Part shown: one piece after another, positions 19,712 through 28,928 of the stretch
How the letters are laid out: every line of letters begins with the position of its first letter
How positions within the stretch are numbered: the stretch's first letter is position 1
Assembly: GCA_000308255.3 (NCBI GenBank)
Contig: HG326664.1
Location: 239,368-303,367, forward strand
DNA: 64,000 nucleotides
Source: Anaerococcus pacaensis 9403502
Lineage (GTDB): Bacteria > Bacillota > Clostridia > Tissierellales > Peptoniphilaceae
Reading direction: 5' to 3'
Position numbers and translations under genes: made by a program
The notes under the pieces: generated by a model
What the model saw: the letters and a program-made list of their open reading frames with translations, nothing else
Told to the model about the DNA's origin: nothing
Database searches by the model: none

Positions 19712-20641
19712 CTACCACTGTTGACCTTCTAAATATCTACCAGCAACTACTGCTGCGGTACATCCATCTCCTGCGGCTGTTACCATCTGACGAACTGACT
19801 TTTCACGAGTATCACCGACAGCGAAAACACCTTCTACATTTGTTTTCATATCCGCATCAGTAACTATATACCCATAATTCATGTCAATCTTACCTTCAAA
19901 TATATTTGTTTGTGGAATATATCCTACAAATGGGAAAATACCGATTGGATCGCCATTTGGATTTGATAATTCCTTAGTTTCACCAGTCTTAGTATTTTCT
20001 ACAACGATTGATTTAGCTTCTTTATCGCCCTTGATTTCTTTAACAATAGCATCAAGTTCAAATTTAATTTTTGGCTCAGCTTGAACTTTATCAATTACAA
20101 CTTGAGATGCCCTAAATTCATCGCGGCGGTGGATAATAGTTACAGAATTTGCAAATTTAGTTAGGTATAGACCTTCTTCTAGGGCACTGTCGCCACCACC
20201 TACTACATAGATATCAAGACCAGTATAGAATGGACCATCGCATGTAGCACAGTAGCTTACACCCATGTTTGCAAATTCATCTTCGCCTGGTACATCAAGT
20301 TTTCTATGAGTTGCACCAGTTGAAATGATAACTACTTTTGCTTCGTAAGTATTGCCATCATCAGTAGTTACTTTTTTAACTTCACCATCAAGCTCTACAC
20401 TTGTGATATTTGCTGATTTAAATTCGCAATATTCTTTGGCTTGCTCTTCCATTCTTTCAGATAAGCTCATACCTGTAGAATTTTCTGGTGCTGCTGGATA
20501 GTTTTCTACCCAAGCAGTACCTGAGATTTGGCCACCTGCTATGGCTTTTTCTATGATAAGTGTATTTAGTTTCGCTCTACCAGCGTATAGGCCTGCAGTA
20601 AGTCCAGCAGGACCTGCGCCTAAGATTATAATATCGTACAT
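19712..20641 (-). CDS. trxB: Thioredoxin reductase
   Basis: Low-molecular-weight flavoprotein that reduces thioredoxin. 309 residues: FAD motif LGAGPAGLTAGLYAGRA at 7-23, redox CATCDG near residue 133, a second dinucleotide motif [15 protein letters not shown] (150-165; the usual NADPH GxGxxxA region) and the C-terminal GVFAVGDTREK FAD site. The second basic patch (IHRRDEFRAS) fits NADPH. It follows trmL by 11 bases, so it is the last gene of the nth-HAD-trmL-trxB unit; no clear terminator follows it. Confidence 0.95.
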   Translation of the reverse strand: MYDIIILGAGPAGLTAGLYAGRAKLNTLIIEKAIAGGQISGTAWVENYPAAPENSTGMSLSERMEEQAKEYCEFKSANITSVELDGEVKKVTTDDGNTYEAKVVIISTGATHRKLDVPGEDEFANMGVSYCATCDGPFYTGLDIYVVGGGDSALEEGLYLTKFANSVTIIHRRDEFRASQVVIDKVQAEPKIKFELDAIVKEIKGDKEAKSIVVENTKTGETKELSNPNGDPIGIFPFVGYIPQTNIFEGKIDMNYGYIVTDADMKTNVEGVFAVGDTREKSVRQMVTAAGDGCTAAVVAGRYLEGQQW

Positions 20642-20652
20642 ATATATCTCTC

Positions 20653-21111
20653 CTAAAAATTAAAATTATTTTGTCTAAGTGCTTCATAAGTTACAATCGA
20701 GACTGAGTTTGCTAAATTAAGTGATCTCTCGATTTTATTTGTCATAGGTATTGTAATAATCTTTTCGGGATACTTATCTAAAATTACTTGATCTATCCCC
20801 TCTTTTTCCCTACCAAAAATGAGATAATCATCATCTTTAAAACTCATATCAGTATATTTTTTATCCGAACCAGTTTCTACCAAATAGAAATTTTTATCAG
20901 CAATGAATTCGGAAAATTCATCTATAGAATCATGTATTGTAAGGTCTACCTTATCCCAATAATCAATTCCCGCTTTCTTTAGGACCTTATCTGAAAAATC
21001 AAATTTAAATGGCCTTACTAAGTGCAGGCGGGATTCTGTTAGGACACAGGTCCTACCAATATTTCCAACATTGCCTGGATATTCGGGTGCTAGAAGTACT
21101 ATATTAAACAC
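20653..21111 (-). CDS. trmL: tRNA (cytidine(34)-2'-O)-methyltransferase
   Basis: SPOUT-class enzyme that 2'-O-methylates the wobble base of tRNA-Leu. 152 residues with the trefoil-knot SAM motifs: EYPGNVGNIGRTC near 9-21, FGREKEGID near 98-106, and the C-terminal PMTNKIERSLNLANSVSIV. Length is standard for TrmL, which lacks an RNA-binding extension. Its start overlaps the preceding HAD gene by 8 bases. Confidence 0.92.
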   Translation of the reverse strand: MFNIVLLAPEYPGNVGNIGRTCVLTESRLHLVRPFKFDFSDKVLKKAGIDYWDKVDLTIHDSIDEFSEFIADKNFYLVETGSDKKYTDMSFKDDDYLIFGREKEGIDQVILDKYPEKIITIPMTNKIERSLNLANSVSIVTYEALRQNNFNF

Positions 21112-21955
21112 TTGGATTTTCCTTATTGTAATTTAGTATTATATCGACAGCTTCTGCTATCCCACCACTATTATTATCTGCCACAGTATATTTTGCAATC
21201 TCTTTGATTTCATCAGCGCTATTGCCCATGGCAAATGAAAGTTGGGCTTCTTCTAGCATTGGTAAGTCATTATATGAATCACCAATGGCAGCTGTCTCAT
21301 CTTTATTTATGCCCAAAAATTCGGCAAGTTCTAAGATACCATTCCATTTTGTTACATTAGGCTCCATGATCTCAAAACTACCTGGACCAGATGTTGTGAT
21401 ATAGACTCTATCAGAAAACTCTTCATCAAAGAGCCTACGCACTTCATCTTCTCCATATGGGTGGTCAGATAGATTGCCAATAAGTATCTTTAGCCCATCC
21501 TTGCCTTTAGATTTTAGCTCATCAAAAGGGTCAGTCGATATGTTGAGCTTACATTGAACATTTATCCCATAGTTGCTCTCAATCCTAAGATGATGAAGGC
21601 TTTTCGGATTTAAGGTATTCGAATAATAAGTATCATCATCGTAAAAATGATAGTGAACCTTGCATTTTTCCGCAAAGGCTATCAAGTCTTTGAGATCTTC
21701 ATCTTTTAGTGGGTGGGTGTTTAATATCTTATCCTTATTTAGTTTTATAATAGCGCCGTTGTTGGCAATGGTTGGATTGTCTACTCCCATTAGACTATTT
21801 GCATAGTCGAGGGACGTGGCTATCCTACCGCTACATAAGACAGATTTTACACCAGCACTATTTAGCTTTTGGATGGCCTCTGTAGTAGACTCACTTACAG
21901 TATCTTCACTGTTTAAAAGCGTCCCGTCCATGTCTATAGCAAAAAGTTTAATCAT
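21104..21955 (-). CDS. Cof-type HAD-IIB phosphatase
   Basis: Cytoplasmic haloacid-dehalogenase-family hydrolase, probably acting on a sugar phosphate or nucleotide such as a flavin precursor. 283 residues: motif I DMDGTLLNSED (nucleophile D8, acid/base D10), motif II SGR near residue 41, a type IIB cap in the middle, motif III lysine near KWNG, and motif IV AIGDSYNDLPML near 220. Substrate cannot be predicted. Overlaps nth by 8 bases. Confidence 0.9.
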   Translation of the reverse strand: MIKLFAIDMDGTLLNSEDTVSESTTEAIQKLNSAGVKSVLCSGRIATSLDYANSLMGVDNPTIANNGAIIKLNKDKILNTHPLKDEDLKDLIAFAEKCKVHYHFYDDDTYYSNTLNPKSLHHLRIESNYGINVQCKLNISTDPFDELKSKGKDGLKILIGNLSDHPYGEDEVRRLFDEEFSDRVYITTSGPGSFEIMEPNVTKWNGILELAEFLGINKDETAAIGDSYNDLPMLEEAQLSFAMGNSADEIKEIAKYTVADNNSGGIAEAVDIILNYNKENPSV

Positions 21956-22571
21956 TATTACTCCTATAGTATAAGCAGTATTTACTCATATCGCATTCCT
22001 CACAAAGAGGTTTGCGTGCTTTACAGATCGCCCTGCCGTGGCTAATTAGCTGCTTGTGGGTGATGTTCCATTTATCTTTTGGCACATTCTTTTCAAGTTG
22101 CTTTTCAGTTTGTTCGACATTTTTGGCATCTGCTAGCCCTATCCTATTTGATACCCTAAATACATGGGTATCCACAGCGAAAGCTGGGATGTCAAAGGCA
22201 TTGGCCATGACAACATTTGCAGTCTTATTACCTACTCCAGGCAGTTTTATGAGCTCTTTTTTCTCTTTTGGGACTTTACTATTGTAATCTTCTATAAGGA
22301 TTTTACTAGTTGCTTTTATATTTTTAGCTTTAGTTTTATATAAGCCTACAGTCTTTATCCATTTTTCTATTTCTGCTAGCTCCATGGCATCAAAATCTTT
22401 TGGCGTATTTGCAACCTTAAACAACTCTGCTGTCACTGCATTGACCCTTATGTCAGTCGATTGGGCAGATAGCATAGTTGCTATTAGAGCTTCAAATGGA
22501 GTTTCAAAATTTAAAAAATTTTCACTAGGGTCTGGATACATTTGATCTAGTATCTCAAGGACCTTTTTCAT
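21948..22571 (-). CDS. nth: Endonuclease III
   Basis: Base-excision glycosylase/AP lyase for oxidised pyrimidines. 207 residues with the helix-hairpin-helix LPGVGNKTANVV near 109-120 carrying the catalytic lysine, the catalytic aspartate in FAVDTHVFR, and the C-terminal [4Fe-4S] motif C-x6-C-x2-C-x5-C (CKARKPLCEECDMSKYC). First gene of the nth-HAD-trmL-trxB unit and divergent from rodA. Confidence 0.95.
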   Translation of the reverse strand: MKKVLEILDQMYPDPSENFLNFETPFEALIATMLSAQSTDIRVNAVTAELFKVANTPKDFDAMELAEIEKWIKTVGLYKTKAKNIKATSKILIEDYNSKVPKEKKELIKLPGVGNKTANVVMANAFDIPAFAVDTHVFRVSNRIGLADAKNVEQTEKQLEKNVPKDKWNITHKQLISHGRAICKARKPLCEECDMSKYCLYYRSNND

Positions 22572-22664
22572 CTCATTTTTCTTTAAAATATTATCACCTT
22601 AACCTTTACTATTATTATACTAGTGATAAATAAATTCACAGGTTCGTAAATAGGTGAGTTTGTG

Positions 22665-22673
22665 TGGTATAAT
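22665..22673 (+). promoter_or_regulatory. Extended -10 promoter of rodA
   Basis: TGG followed by TATAAT (22668-22673), 26 bases before the rodA ATG. No consensus -35 is evident, as is common with extended -10 elements. Confidence 0.6.
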
Positions 22674-22699
22674 ATAGACCTAGAAAAGGACGTGAATAA

Positions 22700-23881
22700 A
22701 TGTTTAATTTAAAGAAAAAAAATATTAAAGACCTAGATATTATTTTGCTTTTATCTACCTTGGCCTTGTGTGTATTTGGTCTAGTCGTTTTATATTCGGC
22801 CTATGGAGGCAATATGGCTGCCATAAGGACCCAAATATTTTCAACTATACTAGGCTTTGTTGGAATAGTCTTACTTTGTACTATGGATCTTGATGTCATC
22901 AAGAGGCCTTTTTGGATTATATACGGCATAAGCCTAGCACTTTTAGTCTTAACCCTCATCTTTGGTACAGGCCTTGATGAATGGGGTGCAAAGTCATGGG
23001 TATATATTGGCTCATTTTCTATCCAGCCTGCTGAGGTTGTAAAAGTCTTACTTATATTTGCCTTTGCAGCTTATCTAGATAGATATCAGCATGCAATAAA
23101 TGATCCGCTTAGACTGATAAAGACACTTGCCTTTGTAGCAATACCTATCTTACTTATACTACTCCAACCTGACTTTGGTACAGCCATGGTATATATCTTC
23201 TTTATCGCTGCTATGCTATTTGTAGCAGGCCTTTCTTGGAAATGGATTATCCTTTTTGCAGTGGTAGGGCTTGTCGGCGGATACTTAGTCTTATCAAACC
23301 TATCTGGTTATAGAGCTGATAGGATAGAAAACTTCCTAAATCCCAGCCGTGATACATCAGGATCAAACTGGCAACAGCAACAAGGGCTTATCGCCATAGG
23401 TTCAGGTATGCTAACTGGCCGCGGTCTTCTCCAAGGGACCCAATCGCAATATGGCTATATTCCAGAAAAAGAAACTGACTTTATCTTTTCAGTACTAGCT
23501 GAGGAGCTTGGATTCATAGGAGCTGTTATTATGCTACTCCTTTTTGCAATCATGATTCTAAGGCTAGTACGTATCGCAAAGAAATCTCACAATAGCTTTA
23601 TTAGCATCATGGTAACAGGCCTTGCTGCAATGCTATTTATCCATATATTTGAAAATGTAGGAATGACAATTGGGCTTATGCCAGTAACTGGTATACCCCT
23701 ACCATTTTTCTCATCTGGTGGTACCTTCCAACTAATAAGTCTAGCTGTTATAGGCCTTGCCCTATCAGCATCAATGCAAAAAACTATGAAGGACCCAGAA
23801 GCCGTAGATTATGAAACTATAAAGGTTATAAATCCAAGTAGTTTCAAGAAAATAAACAAAGCAAAAACACCACAAGTTTAA
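22700..23881 (+). CDS. rodA: SEDS-family peptidoglycan glycosyltransferase RodA
   Basis: Polymerises lipid II for lateral or septal wall growth with a class B PBP; polytopic membrane protein. 393 residues, about ten helices, with LYSAYGG at the first helix, FSIQPAEVVKVLLIF after helix 4, the extracellular YIPEKETDFIFSVLAEELGF and MPVTGIPLPFFSSGGTF, all SEDS landmarks. The PVTGIPLPF form fits RodA better than FtsW. It is a single gene here, with no mreBCD or pbp neighbours, in what is probably a coccus, so it could serve septal synthesis. Confidence 0.9.
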   Translation: MFNLKKKNIKDLDIILLLSTLALCVFGLVVLYSAYGGNMAAIRTQIFSTILGFVGIVLLCTMDLDVIKRPFWIIYGISLALLVLTLIFGTGLDEWGAKSWVYIGSFSIQPAEVVKVLLIFAFAAYLDRYQHAINDPLRLIKTLAFVAIPILLILLQPDFGTAMVYIFFIAAMLFVAGLSWKWIILFAVVGLVGGYLVLSNLSGYRADRIENFLNPSRDTSGSNWQQQQGLIAIGSGMLTGRGLLQGTQSQYGYIPEKETDFIFSVLAEELGFIGAVIMLLLFAIMILRLVRIAKKSHNSFISIMVTGLAAMLFIHIFENVGMTIGLMPVTGIPLPFFSSGGTFQLISLAVIGLALSASMQKTMKDPEAVDYETIKVINPSSFKKINKAKTPQV

Positions 23882-23896
23882 AATTTGTGGTGTTTT
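23864..23896. terminator. Bidirectional terminator between rodA and the V-ATPase operon
   Basis: Perfect 12-base arms (23864-23875 and 23885-23896; AAAACACCACAA and complement) between the convergent rodA and subunit D genes, with A/T runs on both sides so it can end both transcripts. Confidence 0.9.
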
Positions 23897-24515
23897 ACTT
23901 TGCTTTCTTATCCTTAACCATCTTAGTCTTAGAGAACTCTTCTCTTTCCTTTTCTTCGATTAATGTTGATATTTGTTTTATCCTATCTTCTAGTTTTGGT
24001 ATTTGCACTTTTTCTAGTGAATTGACTTTTTTGCTGGTCTTTTGTATCTGCCTATCTAAGTTATCTATAGTATTATCAAGCTCAGCTAGCTTAAATATCT
24101 TATCTTTTAGTTCATTAAATGATAAAACGGCCTTATCAAAGGCAGCATTGGTTTCATAAAATGAGTAAGATAAGTTTAGCTTAGATGGCTTAAAATCAAT
24201 GTCATAGACCTTTGTCTGCATGAATTCATTTTCAGTAAGTTCAATAGAATTATCTACTGGCACGATATTTGATACATTGGCTAGTCTTTCTTCACCCATA
24301 ATCACACGGGCCTTTTTGAAATTCTTACTTACATTCTCGATAGTTTCATTGACTTCTTTATTTAAGGTATCTCTTTGTTTGATCTTGCTATCATATGCAC
24401 TTATAAGAGCCTTTCGTGACTTATCTAGGATGTCTAAGCCTGTATTTAATAGCCTAAGTTGGTCCTTGGCTGCTATGAGATTGGCCTTGGTCGGAGCAGT
24501 TGATTTAATTTCCAT
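23895..24515 (-). CDS. ntpD: V-type ATPase subunit D
   Basis: Central-stalk rotor subunit that turns inside the A3B3 head. 206 residues, mostly a long antiparallel coiled coil; the N-terminus [19 protein letters not shown] is the conserved family signature (T-x-x-x-L-x4-L-x3-x3-G-L-x-L-L). The C-terminal tail is lysine-rich. Last gene of the operon; overlaps subunit B by 11 bases. Confidence 0.94.
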   Translation of the reverse strand: MEIKSTAPTKANLIAAKDQLRLLNTGLDILDKSRKALISAYDSKIKQRDTLNKEVNETIENVSKNFKKARVIMGEERLANVSNIVPVDNSIELTENEFMQTKVYDIDFKPSKLNLSYSFYETNAAFDKAVLSFNELKDKIFKLAELDNTIDNLDRQIQKTSKKVNSLEKVQIPKLEDRIKQISTLIEEKEREEFSKTKMVKDKKAK

Positions 24516-25881
24516 CTTCTTTTCCTATAAATTTATCTAAATTTTCTGGACTAACCCTATGAAGCTCTGTTCTTGGAAGTATCTTTAGGATTTCCCAACC
24601 AAGGTCTAGAGATTCTTCAAGATCTCTATTTTCATTAGGCCCTTGGGCTAGGAATCTTTGTTCAAAGGCTTCACCGAATTCTTGGTATTTTTTATCAATG
24701 TCTGATAAGTCATCTTCACCTACGATTTGAGCAATATTTCTAACTTCACCAACATGGGAATATGATTCATAGATTTGATTCATCAAATCTTCATGGTCAG
24801 CCCTAGTGTATCCTTCGCCAATACCGTCTTTCATCAGACGAGATAAAGAAGGAAGGACATTTATTGGTGGATATATACCTTTGTTAAATAAGGACCTATC
24901 TATTACTATTTGGCCTTCTGTGATATATCCAGTAAGGTCAGGCACTGGGTGGGTTATATCATCATTTGGCATAGTTAGAATTGGAATCAGTGTTACAGAC
25001 CCATCCACCCCCTCAATCATACCTGCTCTTTCATATAAGGTTGCTAGGTCAGAATATAAATATCCTGGATAGCCCTTACGAGATGGGACTTCTTGTCTAA
25101 TAGATGATACTTCACGCAAGGCTTCTGAATACGAAGTCATATCAGTAATTATAACAAGGACATGGTAGCCTTTTTCATAAGCTAAGTATTCTGCTGCAGT
25201 CAGTGCACATTTTGGAGCTATAAGGCGTTCCATGATTGGGCTGTCAGCAAGGTTTTGATACATTACTACCTTATCACGGACACCGGCCTTATTAAAGGCG
25301 TCTTCAAAAAACATGGCCTCATCCTTTTTGATGCCCATTGCAGCAAATACAAAGGCAAAGTCTTCGTCAGTTTTTAGTTTAGCTTGCCTTACAATCTGTG
25401 CTGCAATTTGGTTGTGTGATAGGCCGTAGCCTGAAAATATTGGTAGCTTTTGTCCACGGATAAGGGTAGTTAAAACATCGATTGATGAAATACCTGTTTG
25501 AATAAAATCTCTTGGATATTCACGAGCTACTGGATTAAGTGGTTCACCTTCAACCGGATAGGTTTTTTCAGCATATATTTCACCACCATTGTCGATAGGA
25601 CGGGCGAGGCCATCAAAGGTGCGGCCTAGTATTTTCTCATTTAGTGGTATAGCTAGTGGTTTTTCTTCAAATCTTATTACTATATCATCTAGGGAGAAAT
25701 CTTGGGTATTGCCAAAGACTTCAACTGAGATAGTATCTTCATCGATTTTCACAACTTGTCCTACAAAATCCATACCTAGAGCCTTTATCTGAACTACAGC
25801 ATTGTAGGATACATTTGCTACATTTTCAATTTCTATGATGGAGGATTCGATTCTTTTAACTTTTGTATATTCTTTTCGCAT
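24505..25881 (-). CDS. ntpB: V-type ATPase subunit B
   Basis: Non-catalytic nucleotide-site subunit of the A3B3 hexamer. 458 residues with [24 protein letters not shown] in place of a true Walker A (about 130-150), [15 protein letters not shown], and [22 protein letters not shown], the diagnostic B-subunit run. Sits 12 bases after subunit A. Confidence 0.97.
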   Translation of the reverse strand: MRKEYTKVKRIESSIIEIENVANVSYNAVVQIKALGMDFVGQVVKIDEDTISVEVFGNTQDFSLDDIVIRFEEKPLAIPLNEKILGRTFDGLARPIDNGGEIYAEKTYPVEGEPLNPVAREYPRDFIQTGISSIDVLTTLIRGQKLPIFSGYGLSHNQIAAQIVRQAKLKTDEDFAFVFAAMGIKKDEAMFFEDAFNKAGVRDKVVMYQNLADSPIMERLIAPKCALTAAEYLAYEKGYHVLVIITDMTSYSEALREVSSIRQEVPSRKGYPGYLYSDLATLYERAGMIEGVDGSVTLIPILTMPNDDITHPVPDLTGYITEGQIVIDRSLFNKGIYPPINVLPSLSRLMKDGIGEGYTRADHEDLMNQIYESYSHVGEVRNIAQIVGEDDLSDIDKKYQEFGEAFEQRFLAQGPNENRDLEESLDLGWEILKILPRTELHRVSPENLDKFIGKEDGN

Positions 25882-25893
25882 AATTCCTCCCTC

Positions 25894-27630
25894 CTAAAGT
25901 GACAAGAAATGAGATTCGATTTTGTTATTTAAAGTTACAAACTTATCTAGCTCATCATTTCTTATTGTATATTTCATTTGAGTAATATCATTGATTATCT
26001 CTGCATCATACACCTTGTTATATGCGATACCTCTATTTATCGCATCATCAGAAAGCTTGTAATAGTTTCTAATTACTTCAAGCATTCTAATCTGCTTTTC
26101 TAAAGGTACAAATTTGTCTATATCATTGTAGGCGTTTTGTTGCAAAAATCCCACACGGATAAGTTCAGATACATCTAGGATATTTCTTTGAGCGCTACTT
26201 AGAGCATCCTTACCTACAAGCATAAGGATTGACCTGACTTCATCTTCTTCTAATAATACATTCATTAGCTCATTACGGATAGCTATTATATCTTCACCCA
26301 CTTTTTCTTGGTAATATGGGCGTAGTTCATCAATATAGTTTGAATAAGATGTGAGCCAGTTTATGGCTGGATAATGACGTGAATAAGCAAGCTTACGGTC
26401 TAGTCCTAAAAATACGTTAACAGATCTTCTAGTATTTTCTGTCACAGGTTCTGAGAAATCTCCACCAGATGGTGATACAGCCCCTATCAAAGTAACCGAT
26501 CCTTCAGACCCATTTAAGTTGGTAAAGTATCCTGCTCTTTCATAAAATTGTGACAGACGACTACCAAGATATGCTGGATAGCCCTCTTCAGCTGGGATTT
26601 CTTCCAAACGACCAGATATCTCGCGAAGAGCTTCTGCCCATCTGGATGTAGAATCTGCCATTAGGGCCACATGGTAACCCATGTCTCTAAAATATTCTGC
26701 AATTGTAATACCAGTGTAGATAGAGGCTTCACGGGCAGCAACTGGCATATTTGAAGTATTGGCTATAAGTATTGTTCGCTCCATTAGCCCGTAGCCAGTG
26801 TTAGGGTCTATAAGCTCAGGAAATTCTTCCAGTACCTGAGTCATTTCGTTGCCACGTTCACCACAACCGATGTAGATTACGATATCAGCATCTGCATATT
26901 GGGCAAATTGGTGTTGGAGCATAGTTTTACCAGTTCCAAATCCTCCAGGAATAGCTACAGTTCCACCCTTAGCCACTGGAAAAAATACATCAAGAACTCT
27001 TTGACCTGTATTTAGGAGCAATTCAAGCGGACGTACTTTTTTTACTGGTCTAGGATTTCTAACTGGCCAGTATTGATATAGTTTTAGCTCCTTTTCACCT
27101 TCATCTGTTTCGACAACAACTACAGTATCTTCGATAGTATATAGGCCTGATGGCTTGACATCTTTGATAGTCCCATCAACTGTACTCATTAACCTGTGTT
27201 CGATGGTTTTAGTTTCCATAATAGTGGCATAGATATCACCAACATTGATCCTATCTCCAACTGCCACCTTCATATTAACTTCCCATTTTTTATCCTCATC
27301 TAGATTTGTAAATCCAATACCAGAAGGGATAAAGGCGCCATTTTCATCCATGATTTTTTCAAGCGGTCTTTCTATACCATCAAACATATTTTTTAGCATA
27401 CCAGGTCCTAGCCTTACAGAAAGTGGCCTATGGGTTGAATTTACTTCTTCTCCAGCAGCTAGACCTGAGGTATCCTCATAGACCTCTATAGTAGCTAAGT
27501 CTCCATCTATAGAAATTACTTCTCCTATGAGTTTTAAATTACCTACTGACACCATTTCACGAATCTTAAGTGAACTTGCATTTTTAGCTACAACTACTGG
27601 TCCATTTATTGTTTTAATTGTTGGATTCAT
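25894..27630 (-). CDS. ntpA: V-type ATPase catalytic subunit A
   Basis: ATP-hydrolysing or synthesising subunit. About 578 residues: N-terminal barrel ([12 protein letters not shown]), the non-homologous bulge region (about 110-190), Walker [11 protein letters not shown] near 230, catalytic Glu in CGERGNEM, and [17 protein letters not shown] use the ATG at 27630 ([10 protein letters not shown]); the frame extends 12 codons upstream into subunit E but those residues do not belong to the family. Overlaps the subunit E gene by 17 bases. Confidence 0.97.
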   Translation of the reverse strand: MNPTIKTINGPVVVAKNASSLKIREMVSVGNLKLIGEVISIDGDLATIEVYEDTSGLAAGEEVNSTHRPLSVRLGPGMLKNMFDGIERPLEKIMDENGAFIPSGIGFTNLDEDKKWEVNMKVAVGDRINVGDIYATIMETKTIEHRLMSTVDGTIKDVKPSGLYTIEDTVVVVETDEGEKELKLYQYWPVRNPRPVKKVRPLELLLNTGQRVLDVFFPVAKGGTVAIPGGFGTGKTMLQHQFAQYADADIVIYIGCGERGNEMTQVLEEFPELIDPNTGYGLMERTILIANTSNMPVAAREASIYTGITIAEYFRDMGYHVALMADSTSRWAEALREISGRLEEIPAEEGYPAYLGSRLSQFYERAGYFTNLNGSEGSVTLIGAVSPSGGDFSEPVTENTRRSVNVFLGLDRKLAYSRHYPAINWLTSYSNYIDELRPYYQEKVGEDIIAIRNELMNVLLEEDEVRSILMLVGKDALSSAQRNILDVSELIRVGFLQQNAYNDIDKFVPLEKQIRMLEVIRNYYKLSDDAINRGIAYNKVYDAEIINDITQMKYTIRNDELDKFVTLNNKIESHFLSL

Positions 27631-28219
27631 TGTAACTCTCTCTTTCAAACAAATTGTATAGGACACGACCTATATCATATTGCTTTTCTTCTATCTTGTT
27701 TAAATAGGTTTGATTATATTGGAATGATCCATCTTTTGCCTTTAGGATAAATCCTCCCAAATACACATCGTCAAGTGTTTCTATATTTGGATAAGAAATA
27801 AGGTCCTTGTCAGATTCCTTAACCAATATTATGAAATCATTGCTAGATTGACCTAGCTGATTTAAAGTTTGATCAATTTTATTTGGCAAAGATTTTTTGT
27901 ATTCATCTGATTTTGTATATTCTATTAGCTTGTTTTTTACTTCTCCCACTAGGTCATTTAGTAAATATTCCTTGTGGGAGTAAAAACTTGTCTTTTGTTC
28001 TTCTTCGAGCTTAGCAATTTTTTCATTAGCACGAATTCTTGCAAAGCTTTCTCTCTCATCTAAGGTATTTTTCAAATCTTTTTCGAGCTTATCTCTTTTT
28101 TCTTCTATTTGCTCGCTATTTACTCGAGTAGAATTATATAATTCTTCTTCACTGCGAGCCTTTTCTTCATCCCAAACCATTTTTCTAAAGCTTGAGAGTT
28201 TTGCATTTAAATCTAGCAT
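27614..28219 (-). CDS. ntpE: V-type ATPase subunit E (peripheral stalk)
   Basis: Peripheral-stalk subunit that ties the catalytic head to subunit I. 201 residues: charged N-terminal coiled coil (about 10-105, rich in E and K) and a globular C-terminal domain ending DDVYLGGFILKAKDGSFQYNQTYLNKIE, the region that in this family forms the head-binding sheet. Position after F and before A is the usual one. GGAGG upstream, 11 bases after the F stop. Confidence 0.88.
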   Translation of the reverse strand: MLDLNAKLSSFRKMVWDEEKARSEEELYNSTRVNSEQIEEKRDKLEKDLKNTLDERESFARIRANEKIAKLEEEQKTSFYSHKEYLLNDLVGEVKNKLIEYTKSDEYKKSLPNKIDQTLNQLGQSSNDFIILVKESDKDLISYPNIETLDDVYLGGFILKAKDGSFQYNQTYLNKIEEKQYDIGRVLYNLFERESYNESNN

Positions 28220-28230
28220 GTTACCTCCAA

Positions 28231-28470
28231 TTAACCATCAATAATTACGGTTAAAGGAATGCTTTCGTTTTCTCTGTGCGCCTTTAGTTCAGCCTCAATC
28301 CAGCCACTTATAGTTTTTGTAATAATTAAAACAGCAAGATCTTCTTCTTTAATAGCTTCTTCGAACTTATTTTTGGCATCGAGTTTATCATAAACTAAGC
28401 TTCCTTCAATAGACCCAAGCCTAAACATCACGATAAGACTTGGGTCATTAGTTAATATTCTTGCTTTCAT
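28231..28470 (-). CDS. ntpG: V-type ATPase subunit F, C-terminally short
   Basis: Rotor subunit that contacts D. Only 79 residues, where family members are usually about 100. The N-terminal Rossmann-like part is intact (RILTNDPSLIVMFRLGSIEG, FEEAIKEEDLAVLIITKTISGWIEAEL), but the protein stops at IPLTVIIDG, exactly where the regulatory C-terminal helix would follow. The subunit E start comes 11 bases later with its own GGAGG, so there is no room for a lost extension or a nearby frameshift remnant. Identity rests on the N-terminal pattern and operon slot. Confidence 0.82.
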   Translation of the reverse strand: MKARILTNDPSLIVMFRLGSIEGSLVYDKLDAKNKFEEAIKEEDLAVLIITKTISGWIEAELKAHRENESIPLTVIIDG

Positions 28471-28471
28471 C

Positions 28472-28921
28472 TTATGCGTTTAAGATAAGAATTGAGATAA
28501 TTACACCAAAGATTGCAATACCTTCTGCTAGACCTACAAATATGATTGTACGTCCAAGGATTGATTGATCTTCAGAAATTGCACCTAAAGCTGCAGATCC
28601 TACTGTACCTACTGCATAGCCTGTACCAATTGTAGCAAGGCCTGTTGATAGGGCTGCACCAATGTATCTAAGTCCATCTACATTAGATGCTGTGCCTGCT
28701 GCAACTGCTGCATCAGTAGCAGCTGCTTTTGAGTTTACTGGTATAAGAAGCACTAAAATCATTGCCATAATTGGCACAAATGTAGATAAGTTTAATTTAA
28801 GTGCCTTTCTAATTTTATCTTTTGATGGATCTTCATTTGTCTTAAGCAGGTATAAACCTGAGTAAATTGTTATCACTACTACAGCTAAAGCTAATATTCC
28901 TATTTTAATAATCATATTCAT
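28472..28921 (-). CDS. ntpK: V-type ATPase subunit K (membrane rotor ring)
   Basis: Proteolipid that forms the ion-carrying ring. 149 residues with four hydrophobic segments (about 5-26, 46-63, 84-113, 122-147). The second pair is a classic c-type hairpin: ALSTGLATIGTGYAVG and GLAEGIAIFG with the ion-binding E133. The first pair has no carboxylate and does not look like a c hairpin, so there is one ion site per subunit. Whether the ion is sodium or proton cannot be decided. It is encoded right after subunit I. Confidence 0.93.
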   Translation of the reverse strand: MNMIIKIGILALAVVVITIYSGLYLLKTNEDPSKDKIRKALKLNLSTFVPIMAMILVLLIPVNSKAAATDAAVAAGTASNVDGLRYIGAALSTGLATIGTGYAVGTVGSAALGAISEDQSILGRTIIFVGLAEGIAIFGVIISILILNA

Positions 28922-28928
28922 TTCCTCT

